Shown piece after piece: positions 1 through 8,114 of a stretch of DNA of 64,000 nt. The position numbers and the translations under genes are program-made. This stretch comes from Bradyrhizobium septentrionale. GTDB lineage: Bacteria > Pseudomonadota > Alphaproteobacteria > Rhizobiales > Xanthobacteraceae. The notes under the pieces were generated by a model. It searched no databases and was not told the origin of the DNA. It was given only the letters and a program-made list of their open reading frames with translations. Within the stretch, counting starts at the first letter, position 1. Every line of letters begins with the position of its first letter. The stretch lies in the NCBI RefSeq assembly GCF_011516645.4, contig NZ_CP088285.1, positions 310,001-374,000 on the forward strand, read 5' to 3'.

Positions 1-435
1 AAAGCTGCCGCCGACCACGCCGATCGAGCCCAGGATCGAGGACGGGTCGCAATAGATCTCGTCGCCGGCGCAGGCGATCATGTAGCCGCCGGAGGCCGCG
101 ACGTCCTCGACGAACACCAGCACCGGCAGCTTCTTCTCGGCCGCCAGTTGCCGGATGCGCAAATGGATCTGCCGCGACTGCACCGGCGAGCCGCCCGGCG
201 AATTGATCACCAGCGCAACCGCCTTGGCATTCCGAGTGCCAAAGGCACGCTCCAGCATCTTGGCGACGCCGGAGAGCGTCATGCCGGGCCGCAGCGGCGT
301 CACCGCGCCGATCACGCCCGACAGCCGCACCACCGGCACCACCGCCGTGCCGCGCCTGAACCGCGCCGGAAGCATTTTCTGCGCACGCTCGAGCAGTCCC
401 GAACGTCTGGCGCGATCACTTATTTGTTCACTCAT
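1..435 (-). CDS. S49 signal peptide peptidase (SppA/SohB-like), C-terminal part outside window
   Basis: The first 145 codons of a family S49 serine peptidase are visible; the gene runs off the left edge. S49 enzymes degrade cleaved signal peptides or other membrane-associated peptides. The translation shows VVRLSGVIG, then ALVINSPGGSPVQS (the conserved NSPGG segment) and EDVAASGGYMIACAGDEI, where the Ser of ASGGY is the expected nucleophile. The start is ATG at 435-433, with GAGGTAA about 5 bases upstream. The N-terminus is short and basic with no leader peptide in view, so the short cytoplasm-facing form is more likely than the long SppA type. The C-terminal half and the catalytic Lys cannot be checked. 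Confidence 0.85.
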   Translation of the reverse strand, partial: MSEQISDRARRSGLLERAQKMLPARFRRGTAVVPVVRLSGVIGAVTPLRPGMTLSGVAKMLERAFGTRNAKAVALVINSPGGSPVQSRQIHLRIRQLAAEKKLPVLVFVEDVAASGGYMIACAGDEIYCDPSSILGSIGVVGGSF

Positions 436-543
436 GCCGTTACCTCGAATTAACCACTTTTTATCACGCCACTGTCATTGGAATCCGTGGAACGCGTTTT
501 GCATTTTGTCATTGGGGTTGCAACGCGCGGCGGAGAGGGACTC

Positions 544-642
544 ATGAAGATCTACCTGCTGATTTTGCTGATCGGTGCGCTCCTGGCGGCGATCCACTTC
601 ACCTCAACGCCTGATCGCCAGTCAGAAACGGCTTCGCAGTAA
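544..642 (+). CDS. 32-residue single-pass membrane peptide
   Basis: A short ORF begins with ATG at 544 behind a good ribosome site (GGAGAGGGA, 5 bases upstream). It encodes MKIYLLILLIGALLAAIHF, a clean hydrophobic helix, followed by a short polar tail ending TASQ and TAA. It is transcribed divergently from the S49 peptidase with about 108 bases between the two starts, enough for two promoters. I do not recognise a named family. The ribosome site and the helix-plus-tail organisation support a real small membrane protein; chance cannot be excluded at this length. Confidence 0.5.
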   Translation: MKIYLLILLIGALLAAIHFTSTPDRQSETASQ

Positions 643-676
643 TTTGGTGCCAACGACGACGCGGGCAGCGCGCCTG

Positions 677-1504
677 CTAGCGCCGCGCCAGCGGCAATTC
701 CCCCTTTCCCGCCAAAATCTCCTGCACCCATTTATTGGGCACACCTGACTCTTCCTTGAGCAGCAGTGCGGCATGGAGCCGCGCCGGCGCCCGGCCGCCC
801 TTGACGGCCCGCACCAGAATTCGGATCGCCGGCGACGTCGCCTCGGCGTGAACCGGCAGTATCTCGAGGCTGCCGAAGCCGCGGTCCAGCGCGGCCAGCA
901 CTTCGGCGATGCCGTCGGCCCGCCAGATCAGCGCAAGCTGCCCGTTCGACTTGAGAATCCGTCGCGCGACGTGGACCCAGCCGGCGAGCGTGGTCGCGGT
1001 CGCGACATGGGCGCGCTCCCGCACGCCGTCCGGCGAGGCCTGGTGCCTGGATGGATCGTTGAACGGCGGGTTCATCAACACGACGTCGGCGCTGTCGGGC
1101 GTCAGGCCGGCGTCATCGAAGGCTGCAGCACGGGCCTCGACATCGAGCACGATCACGTCGGCCATGATCGCATTGGTACCTGCATTATTCCGTGCGAGCT
1201 CGGCCAGCGCCGGATCGATTTCGACCAGAACCAGATCGATCCCCCTCACCCGCCGCGCCACGGCGAGCCCGGCGGCGCCGACGCCGGAACCGAGATCGAC
1301 GACGCGGTCGCCGGATCGCGCCGGCGTCGCCGCGGCCAGCAGGATCGCGTCATGGCCGGCGCGATGGCCGCCGCGCGGCTGCCGCAGGCGCAATTGCCCG
1401 CCGAGAAATCCGTCCTCGGTGATGTCAGCGGCCGGAGACTCCTTTTTTGACGCGTTTTGTTCACGCGAACCGGGGTCCACTTCGCTTGAAAACGCTCTAA
1501 TCAT
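677..1504 (-). CDS. tRNA1(Val) (adenine-N6) methyltransferase-like enzyme (TrmN6/COG4123 type)
   Basis: A 275-residue Rossmann-fold methyltransferase. SAM-binding motif I is VDLGSGVG (residues 69-76), an acidic residue of motif II follows in VEIDP, and LMNPPFND (143-150) is the NPPF motif of enzymes that methylate exocyclic amino groups of adenine or guanine. The family modifies structured RNA; TrmN6 acts on A37 of tRNA1(Val). The only usable starts are ATG 1504 or GTG 1480, and both lie inside a dispersed repeat that encodes roughly the first 20 residues. The ATG overlaps the stop of the DUF2007 gene (ATGATTAG), so the two are probably translationally coupled. The exact substrate is inferred from family only. 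Confidence 0.8.
   Translation of the reverse strand: MIRAFSSEVDPGSREQNASKKESPAADITEDGFLGGQLRLRQPRGGHRAGHDAILLAAATPARSGDRVVDLGSGVGAAGLAVARRVRGIDLVLVEIDPALAELARNNAGTNAIMADVIVLDVEARAAAFDDAGLTPDSADVVLMNPPFNDPSRHQASPDGVRERAHVATATTLAGWVHVARRILKSNGQLALIWRADGIAEVLAALDRGFGSLEILPVHAEATSPAIRILVRAVKGGRAPARLHAALLLKEESGVPNKWVQEILAGKGELPLARR
1441..1504. repeat. Dispersed intergenic repeat that supplies the methyltransferase N-terminus
   Basis: Read on the minus strand, this stretch begins ATTAGAGCGTTTTCAAGCG, continues through GAAGTGGACC and GGTTCGCGTG, and ends in AAACGCGTCAAAAA. I recognise it as a short repeat common between Bradyrhizobium genes. Here it is read as protein (MIRAFSSEVD...). Recognition is from memory; no other full copy lies in this window. 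Confidence 0.6.
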
Positions 1505-1724
1505 CGGCCCGCAATTCGTGGCCGAGGCCGGCGTCGGTCAGCAGCTGGCGGGCCTCGTGGTTGTCGTCCTCATGCACCAGGATCCGCCGCGGCAGCACGC
1601 CGAGCGAGCCCTCGATGATGCTCATGTTCTGGTCCAGCACCAGATGATGGATGTTAGCGCTGTCGAGCAACGCGCCGATGGCGGAGACCAGCACAATGTC
1701 ATTGGTCCGTACCAATTCCCGCAA
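1497..1724 (-). CDS. DUF2007-family small protein
   Basis: A 75-residue protein starting (M)RELVRTNDIVLVSAIGALL and containing DQNMSIIEGSLGVLPRRIL, the layout of the DUF2007 'putative signal transducing' family, which has a PII-like ferredoxin fold and no proven function. I chose TTG at 1724-1722 because AGGAG lies about 8 bases upstream and the homologous N-terminus begins exactly there; longer reading is possible but lacks similarity. Its stop overlaps the methyltransferase start by 8 bases, and it is divergent from the polyprenyl synthase, with about 135 bases between the two starts. Confidence 0.75.
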   Translation of the reverse strand: MRELVRTNDIVLVSAIGALLDSANIHHLVLDQNMSIIEGSLGVLPRRILVHEDDNHEARQLLTDAGLGHELRADD

Positions 1725-1859
1725 AACGCACTCTCCTGTTGGCCCGGCTGTGCGGCCAATGCGCCACATGTCAATAACTTGATGGCCTTGCCGCTGCACC
1801 GCGCAGTTTCTATTGTTATAGCTGAGCATAGTGCGAATTCGGCAAAATTGGAGACCAGC

Positions 1860-2870
1860 GTGGCGGTTATTGTACCCTTCGAAAGCCCGTCCAATGCTTC
1901 GATCGACGGGCTGGTGGGACTTCTCGCCGCTGACATGGAGCGCGTCAACGCGACGATCCTCTCTAGGACCGGCTCCGAGGTCACCATGATCCCCGAGGTC
2001 GCCAATCATTTGATCTCCTCCGGGGGCAAGCGGCTGCGTCCGATGCTGACCTTGGCGATGGCCCAGCTCGCCGACTATTCCGGCGACGGCCATATCAAAC
2101 TCGCCGCCGCGGTCGAGTTCATGCACACCGCGACCCTGCTGCATGACGACGTGGTCGACGAGAGCGAGCTGCGCCGCGGCAAATTGTCGGCGCGGATGCT
2201 GTGGGGCAACGAGGCCAGCGTGCTGGTCGGCGACTTCCTGCTCGGCCAGGCGTTCCGCATGATGGTCGAGGTCGGCTCGCTGCGCGCGCTCGACATCCTG
2301 TCCGCGGCCGCCGCCACCATCGCCGAGGGCGAGGTGATGCAGCTTGCCGCCGCCAAGAATACCGCGACCACCGAGGACGAGTATCTCGCCGTGATCCGCG
2401 GCAAGACCGCGGAGCTGTTCGCCGCCGCCTGCGAGGTCGGCCCCGTGATCGCCAACCGGCCCAAGGCCGAACAGACCGCCTGCCGCTCGGTCGGCATGAA
2501 TCTCGGCATCGCCTTCCAGCTCGTCGACGACGTGCTCGACTATGGCGGCAAATCCGCAAAACTCGGCAAGAATGTCGGCGACGATTTCCGCGAGGGCAAG
2601 ATCACGCTTCCCGTCGTGCTCGCCTTCCGCCGCGGCAACGACACCGAGCGCAAGTTCTGGATCCGCGCACTCGAGCGCGGCGAGATCGGCGCTGCCGATC
2701 TCGACCACGCGATCGGGCTGATGACCAAGCACCGCGCGCTCGAAGACACGATCAGCCGCGCCCAGCACTACGGCGCGATGTCGGTCGACGCGCTGGCGCT
2801 GTTCCCGCCCTCGCCGATGAAGACGGCGCTGGAAGAGGTCGTCGCGTTCTGCCTGGCGCGGTCGCATTAG
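1860..2870 (+). CDS. ispB: Polyprenyl (octaprenyl-type) diphosphate synthase
   Basis: A 336-residue trans-isoprenyl diphosphate synthase that elongates farnesyl diphosphate with IPP to make the ubiquinone side chain. All signature elements are present: GGKRLRP (55-61), the first Asp-rich motif DDVVD (96-100), GKT before the middle helix, and the second Asp-rich motif DDVLD (223-227). The start is GTG at 1860 with TTGGAG 6 bases upstream; an in-frame extension over the previous gene exists but has no homology. In Bradyrhizobium the main quinone is Q-10, so the product may be decaprenyl; chain length cannot be read from sequence. Confidence 0.9.
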   Translation: MAVIVPFESPSNASIDGLVGLLAADMERVNATILSRTGSEVTMIPEVANHLISSGGKRLRPMLTLAMAQLADYSGDGHIKLAAAVEFMHTATLLHDDVVDESELRRGKLSARMLWGNEASVLVGDFLLGQAFRMMVEVGSLRALDILSAAAATIAEGEVMQLAAAKNTATTEDEYLAVIRGKTAELFAAACEVGPVIANRPKAEQTACRSVGMNLGIAFQLVDDVLDYGGKSAKLGKNVGDDFREGKITLPVVLAFRRGNDTERKFWIRALERGEIGAADLDHAIGLMTKHRALEDTISRAQHYGAMSVDALALFPPSPMKTALEEVVAFCLARSH

Positions 2871-2936
2871 GCCTAGGCACTCACGAGTACCAAGCACGTG
2901 TGAGTTCTGATTCGATTGTCGAACAGTCTGTTCGGT

Positions 2937-3039
2937 GTCATCACCCGCGCATGCGGGTGATCCAGTATTCCAGAGACGCCGGTGCATGAGCCGAGGGGCC
3001 GCGGCGTACTGGATCGCCCGGTCGAGCCGGGCGATGACA
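2937..3039. repeat. Mosaic palindromic intergenic repeat (type TGTCATCACCC...)
   Basis: The arms at 2937-2968 and 3007-3039 are inverted copies built around TCATC-CCG...CGG-TGATCCAGTA. Each arm contains its own GC-rich hairpin (CCCGCGCATGCGGG and GCCCGGTCGAGCCGGGC), so the whole can fold as a double-headed cruciform. Confidence 0.7.
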
Positions 3040-3172
3040 GTTGTAGTGCGGACGCGGCTTCGCGAACCATACACCGAGCTGTAATTACGATAAACCGAAA
3101 CGTTTTTTGCGATGGGGGCTTGCGCCCGTCGGGCAACTCAGATGTAGGGCGCGTGCCAGCATCATAGTTGGC

Positions 3173-3294
3173 GTCGTCCCTGCGAAAGCAGGGACCCATA
3201 CTCCGCGGCGAGAGTTGTAAGCGGGACTCGTCGTTCCGGCGGCGGGCCGTCATCAACATCTGTGGTTATGGGTCCCTGCTTCCGCAGGGACGAC
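3173..3294. repeat. Mosaic palindromic intergenic repeat (type GTCGTCCCTGC...)
   Basis: The left arm at 3173-3200 (GTCCCTGC GAAA GCAGGGAC then CCATA) is mirrored by 3267-3294 (TATGG then GTCCCTGC TTCC GCAGGGAC). The same nested organisation as the neighbouring repeat, but an unrelated sequence. Confidence 0.75.
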
Positions 3295-3334
3295 ATCGAG
3301 TTTGCGGCACGGCCGTCGCAGCATCATGCGCCCT

Positions 3335-4174
3335 TTACCCCTCCACCGGCACCCAGATCTCGAGCCCGCCGTTGCCGCTGTTCTTGTCGAACTTCTCGTC
3401 GTAGCGCTCGAAGGTCGGCGCGTCGGCGACCTTCATGCCGGATTGCGGCAGCCAGCGATTCCAGATCGTGTTGACGGTGCGGCGGATGGTCGAGATGTGG
3501 TCGGTGTGGGTGAACACGAGATATTTCTGCGCCGGGATTCTGACGTGCGCGAACTCGCGCGGCAGGTCGGAGAAATCGGCGACCTCGATACCTGCGATGT
3601 AGTCGAAATTGCCGGCGTCGTCGCCATTGCAGCAGACGCCATAGGCGATGTTGCCGACCTGGCGGGGAATATGCGCGCATTGCTGATGGAAGCCTTCCCA
3701 CTGGTTCGGAATGCCGGCCGTGCTGGCATTGGCGTGGTTGTAGCGCGCGCCGACGCCGGCCACGAGAAAGGCCTTGCCGGTCGCAATGCGCGGCGGATCG
3801 ATGTGATCGAGAGCTGTCGAGATCATGGTGATCGGCTCCTGCAGCTTGAGCTTGGTCAGGCACGTCGTGGCGCGCACCGCCTCCGGTGTGACGCCGAAAT
3901 GGTCGCGGAACGCGCGGGTGAATGCTTCGTGGGAGCCGTAGTCCGCATCCAGCGCCAGGCTGAGGATGTCGGGCGCGCCGGCAGCGAGCTCGCGCGCGGC
4001 CTCGCTGAGGCGGCGCGCCCGCAAATAGCGCATCACCGAGAACCCGGTCGCCTCGGCGAATGCCCGCACCAGATGAAAGCGCGAGACCCCGGCGATGGCT
4101 GCGATGTCATCGAGCGTCATCGGCCGACGCAGGTGCCCCTCGATGTACCAGAGCGCCTTCTGGGCTGGATTCAT
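3335..4174 (-). CDS. AraC-family regulator with C-terminal GyrI/Rob-like effector domain
   Basis: 279 residues. The two AraC helix-turn-helix motifs are at the N-terminus (LDDIAAIAGVSRFHLVRAF near 17-35, and YGSHEAFTRAFRDHFGVTPE near 79-98). The remaining 170 residues resemble the GyrI-like ligand-binding fold seen in Rob and SbmC/GyrI, ending EIWVPVEG. Members sense small hydrophobic or cationic compounds and activate detoxification genes. It is divergent from the solute-binding protein at 4411, with about 236 bases between starts, which makes that gene a possible target. The ligand is unknown. Confidence 0.85.
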   Translation of the reverse strand: MNPAQKALWYIEGHLRRPMTLDDIAAIAGVSRFHLVRAFAEATGFSVMRYLRARRLSEAARELAAGAPDILSLALDADYGSHEAFTRAFRDHFGVTPEAVRATTCLTKLKLQEPITMISTALDHIDPPRIATGKAFLVAGVGARYNHANASTAGIPNQWEGFHQQCAHIPRQVGNIAYGVCCNGDDAGNFDYIAGIEVADFSDLPREFAHVRIPAQKYLVFTHTDHISTIRRTVNTIWNRWLPQSGMKVADAPTFERYDEKFDKNSGNGGLEIWVPVEG

Positions 4175-4410
4175 GGACGACGGCCTTCCTTCAAAGCACG
4201 CACATCATGCGCGTCTGCCGAACGCGGCGCTTGACAGTCCTTGCTGCGCGGCGGCGAAACCGTGGTTCCGCTCCGCGAAATTACCCGCAAAGCCGTCGCT
4301 GGTAACAGCGTTGCAATCGTGCATACTCGCAGTTGCATCGATCCGACGGCTCATCAAGCTGCCCGAAAATCAAGACTGCACGAGCCGCGGCCAGCATGTC
4401 AGGGAGGACA

Positions 4411-5652
4411 ATGATGCACTACCGACGCCTGAGCTATGTCAACTGCGTCAAATCAGCGGCGCTTGCGGGGCTTTTGACGATCGCCGTTGCAACCGCCGCC
4501 AACGCACAGAAGAAATACGATCCGGGCGCGACCGACACCGAGATCAAGGTCGGCAACATCATGCCCTATTCGGGTCCGGCGTCCGCCTATGCCACGATCG
4601 GCAAGACCGAAGCCGCCTATTTCAACAAGCTCAACAGCGAGGGCGGCATCAACGGCCGCAAGGTCAACTTCATTTCCTATGATGACGCCTACAGCCCGCC
4701 GAAGATGGTCGAGCAGGCCCGAAAGCTGGTCGAGAGCGACGAGGTGCTTTTGATCTTCAATCCGCTGGGAACGCCGGGCAACACCGCGATCCAGAAATAC
4801 ATGAATGCCAAGAAGGTGCCGCAGCTGTTCGTCTCCACCGGCGCCGCCAAGTGGAACGACCCGAAGAATTTCCCGTGGACCATGGGCTGGCAGCCGAGCT
4901 ACCAGGTCGAGGCCCGCATCTATGCCAAATACATTCTGCAAAAATATCCCGGCAAGACCATCGGCGTGCTCTATCAGAACGACGATTTCGGCAAGGACTA
5001 TCTGATTGGCCTGCACGACGGGCTCGGCGATCAGGCCAAGAAGCTGATCATCGTCGAATCCTCCTACGAGACGTCTTCACCGACGGTCGATTCGCAGATC
5101 GTGCAAATCAAGGGCGCCAACCCCGACATCTTCGTCAACATCGCGACGCCGAAATTCGCGGCGCAGGCGATCAAGAAGGCCGCCGAGCTGGACTGGCATC
5201 CGGTCCAGTTCCTGACCAACGTCTCGGTCTCGATCGGCGGCGTGATGAAGCCGGCCGGCTACGAGGCGAGCCAGGACATCCTGTCGACCCAGTATCTGAA
5301 GGATCCCGCGGATCACGAGTGGAAGAACGATCCACCCATGAACGAGTGGCGCGCTTTCATGACCAAGTGGTATCCCGAAGGCGACCAGAACGACGCCTCG
5401 ACCGTGTTCGGCTATGGCGTCGCCAAGGGGCTGGAGCAGGTGTTGCGGCAATGCGGCGACGACCTGACCCGCGAGAACCTGATCAAGCAGGCGGCCAGCC
5501 TCAACTTCGAGATCGGCGTCTACCTGCCCGGCACCAAGATCAAGACCGGGCCGGACGACTATGCACCGATCGAGCAGTTGCAGATGATGCGCTTCAAGGG
5601 CGAGAGCTGGGAGCGGTTCGGTCCCGTCATGAGCGGCGAGAAGAGCTCGTAA
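4411..5652 (+). CDS. ABC transporter substrate-binding protein, branched-chain amino acid type (orphan)
   Basis: 413 residues of the Leu/Ile/Val-binding (Peripla_BP_6) class. A Sec leader ends near ATAANAQKK; the mature part begins TDTEIKVGNIMPYSGPASAY, typical of the lobe-I ligand site, and contains FFNPLG/TPGN-type hinge loops and a C-terminal QLQMMRFKGESWERFG strand. ATG 4411 is preceded by GGGAGG, 4 bases upstream; ATG 4414 is equally possible. No permease or ATPase is nearby. It is followed by an enolase-superfamily enzyme on the same strand, so the ligand might be that enzyme's substrate or a precursor. A paralogue sits at 52166. Confidence 0.85.
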   Translation: MMHYRRLSYVNCVKSAALAGLLTIAVATAANAQKKYDPGATDTEIKVGNIMPYSGPASAYATIGKTEAAYFNKLNSEGGINGRKVNFISYDDAYSPPKMVEQARKLVESDEVLLIFNPLGTPGNTAIQKYMNAKKVPQLFVSTGAAKWNDPKNFPWTMGWQPSYQVEARIYAKYILQKYPGKTIGVLYQNDDFGKDYLIGLHDGLGDQAKKLIIVESSYETSSPTVDSQIVQIKGANPDIFVNIATPKFAAQAIKKAAELDWHPVQFLTNVSVSIGGVMKPAGYEASQDILSTQYLKDPADHEWKNDPPMNEWRAFMTKWYPEGDQNDASTVFGYGVAKGLEQVLRQCGDDLTRENLIKQAASLNFEIGVYLPGTKIKTGPDDYAPIEQLQMMRFKGESWERFGPVMSGEKSS

Positions 5653-5677
5653 CGACTTTCTCCACGATTTCGCAGTC

Positions 5678-5715
5678 CCTGATGCCCGGCCCGAAGCCGG
5701 GCATCCACGTCTTCG
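5678..5715. repeat. Half copy of the GCCCGG...CCGGGC intergenic palindrome
   Basis: Just downstream of the solute-binding protein, TGATGCCCGGCCCGAAGCC and GGGCATCCACGTCTT form one arm of the element seen complete at 21947 and 28954; the second arm is missing here. It can fold as a GC-rich hairpin between the two genes and could attenuate read-through. Confidence 0.55.
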
Positions 5716-5800
5716 ACACGATTGACGAGCAAGACTCGTCACAGGCAAGAGTTGGGATGGCCGGAACCAGGCACATCCTGCGATCGGAAGGACAACAACA

Positions 5801-6904
5801 ATGAAGATCACCGATGTCCGCGCCCACCATGTCCGGATTCCCTATGACGCAGGGCCCGCGAGCTTCCGTCAGGGCGCATCCGCGATCTCGGCGCTCGACA
5901 TGGTGCTGGTCGAGGTGTCGACCGATGCCGGCCTGACCGGCTGGGGCGATGCCTTCGCATATGTCTGCCCGAAGACGAGTTGCACGGCGGTGACCGAGAT
6001 GATCGCGCCGCAGGCCCGCGGCCTCGACGTGCCCGACGCCGCCCAAATTCCCGCCGTGATGGAGCAGATCCAGCGCAATCTGCATCTGTTCGGCCGCTAC
6101 GGCATCACGATGTTTGCGATCTCGGCGCTCGACATCGCGCTGTGGGATCTGGCCGGCAAGGTGAAGGGCACGCCGCTGCATCAATTGATCGGCGGCGCGC
6201 GGCGCAGCTCCATTCCGGCCTATGCAAGCCTGATGCGGATCGGCAATCCCGCGCAGATCGCGGCCGAATGCAGGAAGGCGATCAAACTTGGCTATGCCGC
6301 GATCAAGCTGCACGAGACCACCGTGCCCGCGGTATCAGCCGCGCGCGAGGCGATCGGCCCCGCCGTGCCGCTGATGGTCGACATGAACTGCCCGCTGGAT
6401 GGACCAGCGGCGATACAATTCGCCCGCGACTGCAAGCAGGCCGCGCCGATGTTCCTGGAAGAGCCGGTCTGGCCGCCGGAGGATTTTGCGACGCTCGCGG
6501 AGGTGCGTCGGGAAGGCCGGCTCGATATCGCAGCCGGCGAGAACGCCTGCACCGTGCATCAGTTCCGCCAGATGATGACCGCCGGCGCCATCAGCCACGC
6601 GCAGCCGTCGGTGATCAAGGTCGGCGGTGTCACCGAATTCCTGAAGGTGGCCGTGCTCGCCGACGAGTTCGGCGTCCAGGTGATTCCGCACTCGCCCTAT
6701 TTCGGGCCGGGCTTCCTCGCCACGCTGCATCTGATGGCGGTCCGCGACGAAGGCCTGATCGAAATGTTCTTCATGAAGCGCCCCGCCTGCCTGTGGGGTG
6801 ATCGCATCGCGGTCGACGCCAACGGCCATGTCGCCGTGCCGCAGGGCCCCGGGCTCGGCTACGAGCCGGATCGTGATGTGATGGAGCAGTATCGGGTGGC
6901 GTGA
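5801..6904 (+). CDS. Enolase-superfamily enzyme (mandelate racemase/muconate lactonizing type)
   Basis: 367 residues with the capping domain first and a TIM barrel after about residue 130. Putative Mg2+ ligands are D194 (LMVDMN), E220/E221 (FLEEPVW) and E247 (AAGEN). The general bases are K169 in AAIKLHET and H297 in IPHSPY. The usual K-x-K is K-x-H here, so the second barrel-strand base differs from mandelate racemase. The family abstracts a proton alpha to a carboxylate (racemases, sugar-acid dehydratases, lactonizing enzymes). ATG 5801 has GGAAGGA upstream. It follows the solute-binding protein after 148 bases. The substrate cannot be assigned. Confidence 0.85.
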   Translation: MKITDVRAHHVRIPYDAGPASFRQGASAISALDMVLVEVSTDAGLTGWGDAFAYVCPKTSCTAVTEMIAPQARGLDVPDAAQIPAVMEQIQRNLHLFGRYGITMFAISALDIALWDLAGKVKGTPLHQLIGGARRSSIPAYASLMRIGNPAQIAAECRKAIKLGYAAIKLHETTVPAVSAAREAIGPAVPLMVDMNCPLDGPAAIQFARDCKQAAPMFLEEPVWPPEDFATLAEVRREGRLDIAAGENACTVHQFRQMMTAGAISHAQPSVIKVGGVTEFLKVAVLADEFGVQVIPHSPYFGPGFLATLHLMAVRDEGLIEMFFMKRPACLWGDRIAVDANGHVAVPQGPGLGYEPDRDVMEQYRVA

Positions 6905-6923
6905 CGAGCCCGACTCTTTCCGC

Positions 6924-7077
6924 CGTCGTTGCGAGGAGCTCGCGACAAAATTGCAAAGCAATTTTGCGCTGAAGCGACGAAGCAATCCATCGATCCGCAT
7001 ATGCGGCGCAATGGATTGCTTCGCGGAGCCTGTCATCCGGCGGCGCTTTGCGCCGACCGGGTGGCTCGCAATGACGG
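6924..7077. repeat. Mosaic palindromic repeat (CGTTGCGAGGAGC...GCTCGCAATGACGG)
   Basis: The outer arms CGTTGCGAGGAGCTCGCGA and GGTGGCTCGCAATGACGG, and the inner arms GAAGCGACGAAGCAATCCAT / ATGGATTGCTTCGC around CCGCATATGCGG, define the element. Two extra inserted hairpins (AATTGCAAAGCAATT and CGGCGCTTTGCGCCG) make it longer than the copy at 10941. Confidence 0.75.
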
Positions 7078-7081
7078 TGCG

Positions 7082-7456
7082 CTATTTCGTCCCATCCTTC
7101 GCGGCCGGCGTCGCATCCTTCACCGGCGGAGCGTCAGCCTTCTTCTTCAAATCTTCGGTCAGCTTGGCCTGTGCCGCCTGCTGGTCGGCGACGAGCTTCT
7201 GCAAACTCGCGACCGAACTCTTCAGGCTTTCGATCTGCCGGTTGGCTGCGTCGAGCTTCTGCTGATGATCTGATGTCAGCTTGTTGATGGTCTTCTGCAG
7301 GAAATCGACATTGCTCTGCAGACAACTAGTGCGCCGCTCCATCGTCTTCTCGACGGTGCATATCTCGATGCCGGGAACGTCTTGCGCATGCGCAGTTCCG
7401 ACGACGCCGAGCGCAATCAGCGCGAGCAAGGCAGCAGCGATACGAGCGAACATCAT
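7082..7456 (-). CDS. Secreted small coiled-coil protein, function unknown
   Basis: About 124 residues. A leader FARIAAALLALIALGVVGTA ends at AHAQ; the mature part carries two Cys (EICTVEK, TSCLQSN) that could form a disulfide, then a heptad-rich helix from about residue 50 to 105 (FLQKTINKL, IESLKSSVASLQKLVADQQ) and an Ala/Lys/Asp tail. GTG 7459, ATG 7456 and ATG 7453 follow a GGGGG stretch; I give the first ATG. The layout suggests a periplasmic trimeric or dimeric coiled coil. No family name is recognised and no operon partner is evident. Confidence 0.65.
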   Translation of the reverse strand: MMFARIAAALLALIALGVVGTAHAQDVPGIEICTVEKTMERRTSCLQSNVDFLQKTINKLTSDHQQKLDAANRQIESLKSSVASLQKLVADQQAAQAKLTEDLKKKADAPPVKDATPAAKDGTK

Positions 7457-7648
7457 CACCCCCGGTCAGAAGCGTCTTTCACAGTTTTGTGCTCGCGACG
7501 CTGAAAGCACGGCAGACATACCACACTGAAACCGCATTCAAGCGGTGTGCTTCACCCATTGCGAGGACTACTCGTGGGGACGGGGGCCTTCGGAACTCGT
7601 TTGGTTCGACCCCTTTTGGCTCGACCTTGGGCAGTGGAGACAGATCGT

Positions 7649-7873
7649 ATGGCTACGCGCGAAAAACGGCTGGCGCAATTCGACGGCAATGGCGAACCTT
7701 CGCCGGAACAACGCGTGGAAGTGCTTTGTGAGGATCACAGCGGAACGTATCAGCTGCCGTTCGCCTGCCGTTTCATCGACGGCCAGTGGCGCAATGACAC
7801 GACCGGCGGCGCGCTGGAGGTCAACGTCATTGCCTGGCGGATGCCGCGCCTGAAGCAGGTGGGCGCGGCGTAA
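7649..7873 (+). CDS. Conserved hypothetical small protein (74 aa)
   Basis: The translation from ATG 7649 begins MATREKRLAQFDGNGEPSPE and contains VEVLCEDHSGTYQLPFACRF and DGQWRNDTTGGALE, a compact beta-rich soluble protein with two Cys. TGGAGA lies about 9 bases upstream. The frame is open further upstream but the extension has no convincing character. Codon use matches the neighbours. I recall similar small proteins in Bradyrhizobium genomes but no function. Confidence 0.6.
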   Translation: MATREKRLAQFDGNGEPSPEQRVEVLCEDHSGTYQLPFACRFIDGQWRNDTTGGALEVNVIAWRMPRLKQVGAA

Positions 7874-7958
7874 CGGCGCAGAAGCGCTGTTTCAAAACGC
7901 GACGCGCACGCGCACGACTTTAAGATTCGGAACGCGGGTGGAACGAACCGCGTCCGAA

Positions 7959-8096
7959 TCACTGATCGAGCGCCGTACTCCGTTGTTCACGGCTAGATGT
8001 GGTCATTAGCCCGAGGCTGCGCACCACATACAGAAGCACGATGATCGGCCGCAGCCAGCGGCCGACGACAAAGGTTAATTCCTCCGCAGACGACAT
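7959..8096 (-). CDS. 45-residue putative membrane peptide, downstream of cupin gene
   Basis: ATG 8096-8094 follows a near-perfect ribosome site (GAGGAGGG, 6 bases upstream). The product starts MSSAEELTFVVGRWLRPIIV and continues LLYVVRSLGLM, one hydrophobic helix bearing a W-L-R-P-I core, then a polar tail ending ALDQ and TGA. It starts 18 bases after the cupin stop on the same strand, so the two are likely co-transcribed. No family is recognised; the ribosome site and spacing are the main evidence. Confidence 0.55.
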   Translation of the reverse strand: MSSAEELTFVVGRWLRPIIVLLYVVRSLGLMTTSSREQRSTALDQ

Positions 8097-8114
8097 TGCG
8101 ATCCCTCCTCGCGG

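Larger units (their letters stand above)
2871..3334. other. 464-base gene-free interval holding two inverted repeats
   Basis: The convergent ends of the polyprenyl synthase and the AraC-type regulator flank this interval. I see no credible gene. Most of it is made of two separate inverted repeats, listed individually, which could terminate transcription from both sides. Confidence 0.6.

Noticed and set aside
909..1859. Long N-terminal extension of the polyprenyl synthase frame
   Set aside because: It runs antisense through the methyltransferase and DUF2007 genes; GTG 1860 has a ribosome site and fits the family N-terminus.
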